Below are positions 8,174-16,119 of a stretch of 64,000 nt of DNA, in pieces (within the stretch, counting starts at the first letter, position 1; each line of letters opens with the position of its first letter). Source of the stretch: Streptomyces mangrovi. GTDB taxonomy: Bacteria > Actinomycetota > Actinomycetes > Streptomycetales > Streptomycetaceae. The stretch is taken from the NCBI RefSeq assembly GCF_900114215.1, contig NZ_FOSG01000018.1:62001-126000 (forward strand). The letters run 5' to 3'. Made by a program: the position numbers and the translations under genes. The notes beneath the pieces are model-generated. The model saw only the letters and a program-made list of their open reading frames with translations, was not told the origin of the DNA and did no database searches.

Positions 8174-9057
8174 GTGATCTCTCCCAGCAGTTTCTCGATG
8201 AAGGCCAGCGACTCCCGTGGGCTGAGAGCCTGGGCGCGGATGATGCCATACCGCAGCTCAAGCACCTGGACTTCCTTCGGATCGGAGACCACGCGGGTGT
8301 TGAGCTGGGACTCGCAGTAGCCCACCGCCGTGCCGTCCCTGAGCTTCAGCACCTGAAGCTGACCTCCCATCCCCGCATGCTCCTCACGATCCAGCGGCAT
8401 CACCTGGACCTCGACGTGCCGCAACTGACCGATCTCCAGCAGGTGTTCGAGCTGTTGGCGCAGCACCATTCTGCCCCCGAGCGGGCGCCGGAGCGTCGCC
8501 TCTTCCTGGACAAAGGTCAGTGTCGGGGTCGGCCTCCGCTTGAAGATCTCCTGTCGGGCCATGCGAGCAGCCACGTACCGTTCGAGGTCGTCCTCGGAGT
8601 GAGCCGGGCGCCTCATGTTGAACAGTGCTCGCGCGTACTCCTCCGTCTGCAACAGACCGTGGATGTTGTGGTTGTTGTAGCCGCCCATCTCAACAACTTC
8701 GGCCTCCAGCTTGGCCAGATCCCGTACCTTCTTCGGGTACCGGGCCTCCTCCACGTCCTTCTTCATCGCCGCGAGCTTGCCGCTCGCGCCCACGACCTGG
8801 TCCGCCTTGCCCAGGAAGTCCGGGTGCGGCAGGCGCCTGGCGCGCTCGACCGCCGAGACCATGCCCAGGCTGTAACCGATGGCGTCGCCCAGCTCCTGCT
8901 GGGTCAGCCCGGCCGACTCCCGCCACAGCTTGATCTGGCGGCCGGCGGCCTTCACCACCGGTGCGTACTCGTCGTCCCAGTCGGGTTCCCAGGTCGTGCC
9001 GTCCGCGCCGTCCGTGGTGTGGATCCCGCGTGCCGCACCGTTGTCGTCCACAGCCAT
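8170..9057 (-). CDS. XRE family regulator with DUF5753 domain
   Basis: A 295-aa DNA-binding regulator. A helix-turn-helix of the Cro/CI type lies at about residues 35-90 (LWRESAGLTQQELGDAIGYS, then VSAVERARRLP), and the rest is the DUF5753 ligand-like domain (IHGLLQTEEYARAL, then RQEIFKRR, then FVQEEATLRRPLGG). The start at 9057 is chosen because GGAGGGG lies nine bases upstream; a longer frame to 9120 has no ribosome-binding site. The downstream DUF397 gene overlaps it by 4 nt. A HATPase gene of the kind that often joins such pairs lies 1.6 kb away on the opposite strand. Its targets are unknown. Confidence 0.9.
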   Translation of the reverse strand: MAVDDNGAARGIHTTDGADGTTWEPDWDDEYAPVVKAAGRQIKLWRESAGLTQQELGDAIGYSLGMVSAVERARRLPHPDFLGKADQVVGASGKLAAMKKDVEEARYPKKVRDLAKLEAEVVEMGGYNNHNIHGLLQTEEYARALFNMRRPAHSEDDLERYVAARMARQEIFKRRPTPTLTFVQEEATLRRPLGGRMVLRQQLEHLLEIGQLRHVEVQVMPLDREEHAGMGGQLQVLKLRDGTAVGYCESQLNTRVVSDPKEVQVLELRYGIIRAQALSPRESLAFIEKLLGEIT

Positions 9058-9411
9058 GTGCACCAACCCCTCCGTGTTCGCCGTGCCCGTGTCCAACAGC
9101 GCCCGAAACGAAGCCGTCACGCCGTACAGGCCGCACAGCCTCGGCCCGCACCCGTACAGCCACTCCCCGTCGAAGCGCCGTCACCAGGAGTCACATTAGG
9201 CACGGAGAGCCCGTTAACGCACTCATTCGGCGGAAAATCCCTCGAACAGGAAATTCCACTTCATACAGTCGTTCCGTCGGAGTCATGAGCGGGACCGGCG
9301 GACTCGGGCGCGGCGGGACGACGAGGCCCCTGCCCGTCGCGCCGGTGGACTCGTCCACCAGTGCTTCGGACAGGGGCCTCGTCGGTCGGCGTCCCCTACC
9401 TGGTCACGCCC
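9058..9411. other. Gap with nested hairpin
   Basis: A 354-bp gap between the XRE regulator and the lipoprotein gene, both on the minus strand. Its lipoprotein-proximal side holds a long nested inverted repeat (9319-9384), probably a terminator. The regulator-proximal side is less GC-rich (9195-9290) and should hold the regulator's promoter; a TAATGT hexamer at about 9194-9199 is a candidate -10, but no good -35 was seen. Confidence 0.5.
9319..9384 (-). terminator. Nested hairpin after lipoprotein gene
   Basis: A perfect 14-bp inverted repeat, cgacgaggcccctg (9319-9332) and caggggcctcgtcg (9371-9384), encloses a second hairpin of 7 bp, ggtggac/gtccacc (9344-9359). It starts 28 bp after the lipoprotein stop codon on the minus strand. 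There is no T-run, as is usual for Streptomyces terminators. It could also act as a cruciform or mRNA-protecting element. Confidence 0.7.
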
Positions 9412-10437
9412 TTACGAGTAGTTCCAGCGCTGCCCGTCGGCGCGCTGCTTGCAGTAGATGATCCGGCCGGCGGAGTTGTGCGTCTGCATTCCGAGGTGCT
9501 TGTTGGCGCAGAACTGCCCGGCCTGGTAGCAGTTGCCCGCCGGGGAGGTCAGTTCGCACTGGCCGTTCCACTGGCCGTTCCACTGGGCGGTACCGCCGGA
9601 GCCGCCCGAACCACCCGAGCCGCCCGAGGAGCCGGAACCGCCAGTGGACCCACTGGCGGCCGGAGGCGGCGGCGGGGTGTAGTCGGGGTCGTTCTTCTTG
9701 TCCTTGTAGGTGCCCTTGCCCGACGGGCAGGAGCCGCCCTCGACCAGGGTCAGCTTCGCCTCGGTGTCCGGCTTGGCGTCCTTGCCCGCCGAGGGCGACT
9801 GGAAGCAGACCTTGTAGCCTTCCGGGTCCTCCTCCACGTCGGCGGCGGAGATGGAGACGTCCTTGTACGCCGACTCGACGTCGATGTCGTCCTCGTCGAC
9901 CCCCACCTTGGCCAGCGCCTTGACGGCCTTGGCGTAGACCTTGCCGGTGACGTCGGGAATCCGGGGCCAGGCGAGCGGGCCGCCGTCCTTCTTCGGGCAG
10001 AGAGCGCCCTCCCGGACGGCTCCGTAGTCGACGGTGCCGTAGCCGATCTCCTCGAAACACACCTTCCATTTCCCGGAAGGCTCGGCGTCGCCCTTGTTGG
10101 CGTTGTGGGCGGTGACCTCGTAACCGGCTTCCTCGGCGGCCTCCCTGGCCGCTTCGAGGGCCTCGCCCTTCTGGGAGGAGATCCTCTCCGGCTCCGCCGT
10201 CACAGTGGCCGTCGCCGTCGCCGTGACGGTGACGGTCTCCTTCGGCTCCGCCCCGGCGCCGGCCTCCGAGCAGGCCCCGAGCAGAAAAGCGCCGAAGACT
10301 CCGAAGGCGATGAACCTCCCGCGGATCGCGGCGCGGCCCCCCGCCCGCTTTCCCCGTCCCGGAAGAGTCCGGATCATCTTCCGACCATGTGCTTGCTGTC
10401 CGCGCGATATGTTCCGCGCAGCGTGAAACAACGTCAT
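9412..10437 (-). CDS. Lipoprotein with PASTA-like repeats and Cys-rich C-terminal domain
   Basis: A protein of up to 341 aa with a signal peptide and lipobox (FGAFLLGACSEAG), so it should be anchored to the outer face of the membrane. Two or three PASTA-like segments follow (GEALEAAREAAEEAGYEV, then PDVTGKVYAKAVKALAKVGV), each ending near a Cys. Next come a Pro run, a Gly/Ser-rich linker (SGSTGGSGSSGG) and a C-terminal domain of about 55 aa with four Cys and a WNYS end. PASTA units bind peptidoglycan or beta-lactams in kinases (family knowledge), but there is no kinase here. ATG 10377 is a possible shorter start. The function is not known. Confidence 0.7.
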   Translation of the reverse strand: MTLFHAARNISRGQQAHGRKMIRTLPGRGKRAGGRAAIRGRFIAFGVFGAFLLGACSEAGAGAEPKETVTVTATATATVTAEPERISSQKGEALEAAREAAEEAGYEVTAHNANKGDAEPSGKWKVCFEEIGYGTVDYGAVREGALCPKKDGGPLAWPRIPDVTGKVYAKAVKALAKVGVDEDDIDVESAYKDVSISAADVEEDPEGYKVCFQSPSAGKDAKPDTEAKLTLVEGGSCPSGKGTYKDKKNDPDYTPPPPPAASGSTGGSGSSGGSGGSGGSGGTAQWNGQWNGQCELTSPAGNCYQAGQFCANKHLGMQTHNSAGRIIYCKQRADGQRWNYS

Positions 10438-10657
10438 CCCGCCCCCCTGGCAGTGCCGTTCGTGCCGCGAATGCTAGCCGCGCGGGGCCGCCGGGGCGGG
10501 CGATACGCAAAACCGGTTCTCCGCCCGTGACGGGTGTCTGGGTCGAATGCCGCGCACAGCGGGGCGGGAAGGATCGCCCCTCACGCACCGGCCGCACAAG
10601 CCCGCACAAGAGCCGAACAGGATTCCCCTGAGCAGGAGTCAGGTATGGCCGGGGAGG

Positions 10658-11149
10658 ATGCGGGCGGACACGCTGGGTGACGTGACTCCAGAGACCACCC
10701 GCACCGAGAGGCCCGCCCCGGCCCCCGCCTCCGCCCCCACCCGGGAGCTCGCCGTGCTCCTGTCCTCGACCCGCCGGGGAGCCCGGCTGGCGCGGCTCCT
10801 GACCGTCGCGCACCTGGCCGACCAGGGGTTGCCCACCGAGGCGGCCGCGCAGATCACCGCCGAGCTGGCGGGCAATGCCGTCCTGCACGGGCGCGTACTC
10901 GGCCGGGACTTCCGGCTGGGCCTGCGCGTCACCGGGAACGGCGGTGACGCCGACGGCGTCACGCTGCGCATCGAGGTCTCCGACGCGCGCGGTGACCGCC
11001 TCCCGGCCGTGCCCGGCCCGCCGGCGTCCGAGGACGCGGAGGGCGGGCGCGGGCTGCTGCTCGTCGAGGCGCTGGCCGACCGCTGGGGCGTGGAGAGCTG
11101 GCCGCCGCCGCGCAAGACGGTCTGGGCGGAACTCGATCTCCGCCCCTGA
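10658..11149 (+). CDS. HATPase anti-sigma-like regulator
   Basis: A protein of about 163 aa with the histidine-kinase-like ATPase fold of RsbW/SpoIIAB-type regulators, which bind sigma factors or anti-sigma antagonists. The N-box is ITAELAGNAVLHG, the D/G1 region IEVSDARGD and the G2 region GGRGLLLVEALADRWGV. The start is uncertain: ATG 10658 has a GGGGAGG that is too close, and GTG 10682 is the alternative. Stand-alone HATPases of this type are very common in Streptomyces near XRE/DUF397 pairs, such as that at 7967-9057. The partner is unknown. Confidence 0.85.
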   Translation: MRADTLGDVTPETTRTERPAPAPASAPTRELAVLLSSTRRGARLARLLTVAHLADQGLPTEAAAQITAELAGNAVLHGRVLGRDFRLGLRVTGNGGDADGVTLRIEVSDARGDRLPAVPGPPASEDAEGGRGLLLVEALADRWGVESWPPPRKTVWAELDLRP

Positions 11150-11183
11150 CCCCGCCGCACGCACGTACCGCCCACGCACCACC

Positions 11184-11252
11184 ATGGACACGCCCCCGAT
11201 GACCAGTGAGACCGCCCGCGCCGCGCGCGGCTACGTGGAGGTGCGGCCGTGA
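11184..11252 (+). CDS. Short ORF coupled to the next gene
   Basis: A 22-codon reading frame, MDTPPMTSETARAARGYVEV followed by RP, that ends in TGA overlapping the GTG of the next gene. It could be a small translated protein or leader peptide that couples translation. It has no clear ribosome-binding site and no recognised family, so it may be meaningless. Confidence 0.3.
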   Translation: MDTPPMTSETARAARGYVEVRP

Positions 11253-12160
11253 GCGAGAGCAGTTGGCGCCGCCGTATGCGCGAGACGCACGCCGAGGACA
11301 CCGAGCGGCTGCTGGACGACCTCGGCACGGATGACCGCAGTGATCTGGAGATCGAGGCGGACCACCGTGCCGGCCGACTGGCGGCCCTGCGGGAGATCGA
11401 CCCTTCAGCAGGCCTCCGGGAGGAGCTGAGGCTGCGGCTCACCGGTCCCGAGGCTGATGCCGGGGCTCTGCGCTTCCAATGGGGAGACGCCCTGCTGGAC
11501 CCTTTGGAGAAAGCCGTCTCGAAGGCGGCGGGCACCCCCGTCGAGCTTGAGGTGACCGGGATCTCCCAGGGCAGCACGGTTGTTCACGCACGCCCTGTGG
11601 ACGCCGCCCACTCCGAATCCGGCTCGGACACGCTGGGTCCCGTGGTGGCGTCGGCAGCCGATCAGGGGGTCCGGAGGTTCGCCCGCCTTCTCACCGCCCT
11701 GGAGGGGCAGCGGGACGTACGGGAATGGGCCGGACTGTTCGACTCGGTCGAGGCCCTCGCCAGATCACTCGACCGCTTCCGGCTGGACCTCGGGGTGACG
11801 TGGTACGCCGCCGATGGCGGAATCCGTCAGGCCGGTCTGACCCGTCGTGGCATCGAGTACGCCAAGCGGCTTCAGGAGACCAGGGACGAGGACCAGGAGA
11901 TCGTCATCTCCGGCTATGTGACCGAACTCCGCGGCAGTGGCATGGTGAAGGTGAAGAGCGGCCAGGCGCACAACGCACCGGCCTACGAGGTGAGGATCGA
12001 CCCGGAGCCGTTGATGGCCATGAGGCTCTCACTGGGCGACAACGTCCACCTTCGGGTGTGCTTCCGGCGGAAGCTGGACGCGGTGGGCCGCACCCGGACT
12101 TCGGAGTACCACTACCTGGGAACCGCGGCGGAGGAACTCCCCTTCACCACGGAGCAGTAA
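11249..12160 (+). CDS. Hypothetical protein
   Basis: A 303-aa protein that I do not recognise. The N-terminal 60 residues are charged and helical (WRRRMRETHAEDTERLLDDL). The middle is mixed (TGISQGSTVVHARPVD) with a helical FARLLTALEG segment. The C-terminal third looks like a beta-rich, OB-like region (IVISGYVTELRGSGMVKVKSG, then LGDNVHLRVCFRRKLD, then RTSEYHYLG). There is no signal peptide or membrane segment, so it is cytoplasmic. GTG at 11249 overlaps the stop of a 22-codon ORF. The next gene is convergent and ends just before its stop codon. A DNA- or RNA-binding role is only a guess. Confidence 0.7.
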   Translation: MSESSWRRRMRETHAEDTERLLDDLGTDDRSDLEIEADHRAGRLAALREIDPSAGLREELRLRLTGPEADAGALRFQWGDALLDPLEKAVSKAAGTPVELEVTGISQGSTVVHARPVDAAHSESGSDTLGPVVASAADQGVRRFARLLTALEGQRDVREWAGLFDSVEALARSLDRFRLDLGVTWYAADGGIRQAGLTRRGIEYAKRLQETRDEDQEIVISGYVTELRGSGMVKVKSGQAHNAPAYEVRIDPEPLMAMRLSLGDNVHLRVCFRRKLDAVGRTRTSEYHYLGTAAEELPFTTEQ

Positions 12161-12521
12161 CGGCATTTGCCGGAGTGGGCACACCGCCCCGGCCGTCGCC
12201 GTCGCGGCGCGGGGCGAAGACGAACGCCGACTCGTCGCCGTCCAACTCGGCGGCCGGCGAGGCGTCCAGTGCCTTGGCCAGGCGGGTCAGCAGAGGCAGG
12301 GTCGGCACCGAGTCGCCCCCCTCGATGGTGGAGATCCGCTGCTGGGTCATTCCGGCACGTCTGGCCAATTCGGTCTGAGAGAAGCCGAGTTCGGTACGCC
12401 GGTCGTAGACCGCCCGGTCGAGCGCGAACGCGTGCCCGGCCTCGGTGTAGGCCGGGGACTCCTCGACCGCCTCGCCCAGGAGCCTCCTGGTCCGGCGGGT
12501 CTTCCACCGCGCGTGGTTCAC
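12144..12521 (-). CDS. Small XRE family regulator (HigA/antitoxin-like)
   Basis: A 125-aa protein with a Cro/CI helix-turn-helix at about residues 40-95 (RRTELGFSQTELARRAGMTQ, then RISTIEGGDSVPTLPLL). A conserved N-terminal segment EAVEESPAYTEAGHAFALD precedes it, as in antitoxins of higBA-type modules. No toxin gene lies upstream or downstream in the same direction, so it is an orphan here. The GTG at 12521 has GGAGG eight bases upstream, which settles the start over longer frames. Its end overlaps the end of the convergent gene by 17 nt. Confidence 0.82.
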   Translation of the reverse strand: MNHARWKTRRTRRLLGEAVEESPAYTEAGHAFALDRAVYDRRTELGFSQTELARRAGMTQQRISTIEGGDSVPTLPLLTRLAKALDASPAAELDGDESAFVFAPRRDGDGRGGVPTPANAVTAPW

Positions 12522-12741
12522 AGTCCGTCCTCCTCGGTCCGGTCGTGGGTGTGCCCGGCGGGGCCCGTCCACCGGCTCGCGGGAAAGCACGTTCCGGTGG
12601 GTGGGGACCCGGCGGGGCACGGCGTAAGAAGCTTCAAAGGACCGGAGAGAGAACCCCACCCAACCCAACCGGACCCCGTCACTCGTACGGGTGAGTCGTG
12701 GGGCCGGACCGGCGTGGCGGCCGACTCCCCGGCATAGGCTC

Positions 12742-12835
12742 GCCGCGACAGGCACCAGCGAGCACCGCAGAGCACTGCGGGACACCGCAGAGCACCACCG
12801 GGTGCCGCAGATCACCGCCGCAACCGCAGACATGC
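12742..12835 (+). repeat. Short direct repeats before the HTH gene
   Basis: Imperfect repeats of caccgcagagcac and related accgcag words occur six or so times over about 90 bp, upstream of the HTH/zinc-ribbon gene at 12902. They could be an operator array for that protein or a chance low-complexity expansion. Confidence 0.45.
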
Positions 12836-12901
12836 GACGGCCCCCGCCGGGACGGCCATCCCGGACGAGGGCCTGACCACCGAGGAAGAGAGAGCTTCCC
12901 G

Positions 12902-13828
12902 ATGGCTGAGCCGCAGCCTAGCGCGCCCCCGCGCGCGCCGTCCGCCGTTCCGCGCGGCGGCGTCGTCCACGTCACCGCCCGGCACACCGAGCGCTTCACC
13001 GTCGTCGGCAACCACCTCGCCCAGCACCGCGAGCTGTCGCTGACCGCGATCGGGCTGGCCGTCCACATCCAGTCGCTGCCCGACGGCGCGCGGGTGGACA
13101 TCCGCACCCTCGCCGCCCGCTTCGCCGAGGGCGAGACGCGGATCGCCGCCGCGCTGCGCGAGCTGGAGGCGCACGGCTATCTGTCGCGCAAGCGGGAGCG
13201 GCTGCCGAGCGGGCGGGTGGTCACCCGCACGGTGTCCTACGACCACCCGGCGGCGGTACGGACCGGGCAGGCGGAGCGTGTGCGGCCGTACCGGCCCTCG
13301 CGACCGCCCGTACGCCTGCCGGAGCCCCGGCCGGCCCCGGTCCCCACCGCCGAGCCGGCGCCCGAACCCGCGCCCGTGTCGGCCCCGTCTCCCCCGTCCC
13401 CACCGCCGCTGCCGCAGCCGCGCACCACCGGCAACCCGGTGCGCGAGCGGGCCGCCACCGCGATCCTGGCCGAGCTGCGGCGCGACGACCCCCGCCTGCT
13501 GCTCTCCGAGCGGGACGTGACGCGCCTGGCCCCCGCCGTGGTGGCCTGGCTGGAACGCGGGACGGACCCCGACGCCGTACGCCGCACCCTGGCCGCCGGC
13601 CTGCCCGCAGAGCCGCTGCGCCACCCGGCCGCCCTGCTCGCCCACCGCCTCACCGCGCTGCTGCCGCCGCACCTCCCGGCGGCACCACCGCCCGCGCCCC
13701 GGCCACCGCGCCCGGACCCGCTCCGGAACTGCGACGGCTGCGACCGCGCCTTCCGCTCCCCCGCCCCGGGCCTGTGCCGCGACTGCCGCGAGGCCCGGGC
13801 CGCCGCCCCACCACCCCTGGCCGCATGA
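12902..13828 (+). CDS. Winged-helix DNA-binding protein with C-terminal zinc ribbon
   Basis: A 308-aa protein. Residues 15-110 form a helix-turn-helix of the replication-initiator or GntR-like winged type (LSLTAIGLAVHIQSLPDGA, then IRTLAARFAEGETRIAAALRE, then HGYLSRKRERL). A long Pro-rich linker follows (about 120-180), then an all-helical domain (ATAILAELRRDDPRLLLSER). The C-terminus has a zinc-ribbon-like CDGCDRAF-CRDC pair. The ATG at 12902 is preceded by GAGGAAGAGAG. Proteins of this layout are common in Streptomyces but, to my knowledge, have no proven role. It may bind the repeats just upstream. Confidence 0.78.
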   Translation: MAEPQPSAPPRAPSAVPRGGVVHVTARHTERFTVVGNHLAQHRELSLTAIGLAVHIQSLPDGARVDIRTLAARFAEGETRIAAALRELEAHGYLSRKRERLPSGRVVTRTVSYDHPAAVRTGQAERVRPYRPSRPPVRLPEPRPAPVPTAEPAPEPAPVSAPSPPSPPPLPQPRTTGNPVRERAATAILAELRRDDPRLLLSERDVTRLAPAVVAWLERGTDPDAVRRTLAAGLPAEPLRHPAALLAHRLTALLPPHLPAAPPPAPRPPRPDPLRNCDGCDRAFRSPAPGLCRDCREARAAAPPPLAA

Positions 13829-14018
13829 CCGCCTCGGCCGGCAGCCCGGCACGTCTCACGCGCGTTCCGGGGAGGACGACCGCGTGCAGCGCGGGTCACG
13901 GACGCCGCACCGGCACCAGAGGAGGCCCATGGGATCAAGGCCCGCACGAAGAAGCGATTCCCGGGTCGTCTTCGCTGGCGGCCATGGGTGTACAGGACAC
14001 GATCAGGCCATTCGTTTG

Positions 14019-14047
14019 TTGCGCCTGTTTCGAATGCTGCGAATAAT
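14019..14047 (+). promoter_or_regulatory. Candidate promoter/operator of the toxin-antitoxin pair
   Basis: TTGCGC (14019-14024) and AATAAT (14042-14047) are separated by 17 bp. An inverted repeat ttcg/cgaa (14029-14043) overlaps the -10, which would suit autoregulation by the antitoxin. The start codon at 14105 lies about 50 nt after the expected transcription start. Confidence 0.45.
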
Positions 14048-14104
14048 GGAAGGATGTCGAAGAAGGCCCCTGCCGGCATACACCCGCACCCGAGGGAGCC
14101 CCAC

Positions 14105-14563
14105 ATGAGCAAGACGGACATCCACCCCGTCCGCCTCCCCCCGGAGGAGACGGAAACAGCCAACCGAGCCCTGTCCCGGGTACGCAGCTACCTGGAGAGG
14201 CACCGTGACGTTCCGAGGATCGGCGTCACGGTCGAGGGGGAAGGAGCCGAGCCACTCACACTGCCGCGAGAAGCGGTCGAGCTACTGGCCACCACACTCG
14301 CCCACCTGGCAGCCGGCCGTAGCGTCTCCATCGTTCCGCAGAACGCGGAACTCACCACCCAGCAGGCAGCCGACCTGCTCAACGTCTCACGCCCATTCCT
14401 CATCGGGCTCCTGCAAGCCGGAGAGATCGAATACCGCAAGGTCGGCAAACACCGGAGGATTCCGGCCTCCTCCCTGATGGACTACAAGCGACAGGACGAC
14501 GAACGCCGCCGTCAAGCCGCCGATGAGCTCACCCAACTGGGCCAAGAGATGGGACTGATCTGA
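14105..14563 (+). CDS. Excisionase-type DNA-binding antitoxin
   Basis: A 152-aa protein. The C-terminal part carries a MerR/excisionase-like helix-turn-helix (LTTQQAADLLNVSRPFLIGL, then GEIEYRKVGKHRRI), typical of antitoxins paired with PIN-domain toxins in actinobacteria. The N-terminal 80 residues are the usual partner region (LPREAVELLATTLAHLAAGR). The next gene, four bases downstream, is a PIN toxin, so the two form an operon. ATG 14105 is chosen because GAGGGAG precedes it; ATG 14054 is a longer option. It probably binds its own promoter (inference). Confidence 0.82.
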   Translation: MSKTDIHPVRLPPEETETANRALSRVRSYLERHRDVPRIGVTVEGEGAEPLTLPREAVELLATTLAHLAAGRSVSIVPQNAELTTQQAADLLNVSRPFLIGLLQAGEIEYRKVGKHRRIPASSLMDYKRQDDERRRQAADELTQLGQEMGLI

Positions 14564-14566
14564 AGC

Positions 14567-15122
14567 ATGGCCTTCGTTGCCCTGTACGACGCCAACGTGC
14601 TGTACCCGAGCACCCTGCGTGATCTGCTCGTCTCCATAGCGCAGGACGGCCTCGTGCAGGCCAAGTGGACCGATCGCATCCTCGATGAGACGTTCCGCAA
14701 CCTGAAGGCCAAGCGGCCCGACCTCGATCCCGTCCGGCTCGACCGGACCAGGGAGGCCATGATGAGGGCCGTGCGTGACTGCATGGTCAAGGGCTACGAG
14801 CCCCTCATCGAGGCCCTTGAGCTTCCCGACCCGGATGACCGCCACGTCCTCGCGGCGGCCATCCGGGCGAAAGCCCAGCTCATCGTCACGTTCAACCTCA
14901 AGGACTTCCCCCCGCGACGCCTTGTCGGCGTGGGACGTGGAAGCCAAGCACCCCGACGCTTTCATCGAGGACCAGATCGACCTGGACCCTGCCGCCATGT
15001 ACGCGGCGGTGCGCCGGATCGCGGACAAGTGGAAGAATCCACCGGGGACCGTGGAGGACGTGCTCGGATCGCTGGAGCGAGACGGCATGGTCGCCGCCGC
15101 CGCGGCTCTGCGAGCGCTCTGA
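14567..15122 (+). pseudogene. PIN-domain toxin, frameshifted
   Basis: A PIN-family ribonuclease toxin interrupted by a frameshift. The first frame gives ALYDANVLYPSTLRDLL (first acidic residue), WTDRILDETFRNL and LPDPDDRHVLAAAIRAKAQ, then LIVTFNLKDFP. At the run of six C (14908-14913) the frame breaks; the protein continues one frame over with DALSAWDVEAKHPDAF and ends LERDGMVAAAAALRAL at 15122. Removing one C would restore an intact protein of about 184 aa. The acidic residues of the active site are all before the break. It could be a real inactivation, phase variation or a sequencing error. Confidence 0.78.
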
Positions 15123-15448
15123 CCGGACTTGGGAACCCCCTGCCCGGCCATCCCGGCGAAGGGCCCGGTCACCTCGTGTGCCGGAAAGCCCGTCCGCTGT
15201 CGGCGGCCGTCACTGGGGTGTGGCGGTGTGAGCCAGCACAGCGACACCACAGGACATCCTTGCCGTCCTGGTCGTCATCGGCCTTCTCGCCGTCGACGGT
15301 GATGATGCGGGGCACGGGTTCGAGCATGCCGTCGCCGCCCCCGTCCGCGCCGCCGCTCCCACCACTGGCCGTGTGAGCCGGCGGTCCTCCCGCCGCGTGT
15401 GCGGCACGGGTCGGCTTTCGGATTTCCGCCGGCGGCGGGCCGGAAGTG
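15123..15448. other. Gap holding a decayed gene copy
   Basis: A 326-bp stretch with no intact gene. Its centre (about 15243-15370, minus strand) is a remnant of the lipoprotein gene found at 16120-16581. The rest shows no motif that I can support. Confidence 0.6.
15243..15370 (-). pseudogene. Decayed duplicate of the 16120-16581 lipoprotein
   Basis: The minus strand can be read as GDGMLEPVPRIITVDGEKADD followed by a QDGKDVLWC end, which parallels the C-terminus of the intact lipoprotein (EDGMLKPAPCTITVDGEKVD, then NQDGKDVLGC). The key Cys of the pair is changed to Arg. A short piece resembling the Gly/Ser linker lies next to it, so the middle of the gene has been lost. There is no start codon or signal peptide. 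Confidence 0.72.
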
Positions 15449-15961
15449 TCACTCCGCGACCGGACTGCTCCGCGCCGCCCGCCGGTGGGCGCCGAGATTG
15501 TCCCGGACCCACACGAATACCAGCAGCAGCATGGTGATCACCATCATGAGCCCGACGAGGATCACCACGCCGTACGCGATCCCGTCGTTCGCCGTGGAGT
15601 GGACGGTCGCCGTCCCGGGGCGCTCCGGAAGGTAGCGCACACGGACCGTGTCGCCGACAGCCTGGTCACCGGTGGCCCAGAACTGGTGGGACGTACCGTC
15701 GGCCGTGGTGAAACGTACCTTGATCTTCTCGGTGGTGCCGCCCTGCGGAGACGATCTCACCTTGTCCTTCGCCAGGACGGTCCCGTCGACCGACCGTCCA
15801 CGCTCGGCGATCGCAAAGACGTCGCGCAGCCCGTCGACTCCCATGAGGACGGCCCAGCACCCGATGACGGCACAGACCACCACCACGGCCGCTCCGGCCA
15901 CCGTCTTCCCCGTGATGTGCGCCCTCGTACCAGCCCGGCGCGACCGCCCCCGCGCGCTCAC
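15449..15961 (-). CDS. DUF3592 membrane protein
   Basis: A protein of about 170 aa with two membrane segments, one near residue 20 (GAAVVVVCAVIGCWAVLMGV) and one near the end (AYGVVILVGLMMVITMLLLV). The domain between them is extracytoplasmic and beta-rich (GTVLAKDKVRSSPQGG, then VRFTTADGTSHQFWATGD, then VRVRYLPERPGTATV), the pattern of DUF3592 proteins. The GTG at 15961 has GGGAG just upstream; a longer frame reaches 16066. The function is unknown. It lies between a decayed and an intact copy of a lipoprotein gene. Confidence 0.75.
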   Translation of the reverse strand: MSARGRSRRAGTRAHITGKTVAGAAVVVVCAVIGCWAVLMGVDGLRDVFAIAERGRSVDGTVLAKDKVRSSPQGGTTEKIKVRFTTADGTSHQFWATGDQAVGDTVRVRYLPERPGTATVHSTANDGIAYGVVILVGLMMVITMLLLVFVWVRDNLGAHRRAARSSPVAE

Positions 15962-16119
15962 CGGCTCCCGCCCGTCCAACGGATCACAGCCCCTCCCGGA
16001 CCTCGCACCAGGCCGCCTCCTCCTGTGCTCCTCCGAGGCGTTATCCCCGTCGCACGGCCCCCTCACCCGGGAGACCCGGTACTCGTTCGCGGCTTACGGC
16101 GCCGCCTTGGGCAGGGCCC

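Noticed and set aside
14105..14563. Excisionase of an integrative element
   Set aside because: It has an excisionase-like HTH, but no integrase or attachment site is near; the PIN gene next to it makes it an antitoxin.
15210..15512. A 100-codon minus-strand frame near the decayed lipoprotein copy
   Set aside because: It is out of frame with the remnant and resembles no protein.
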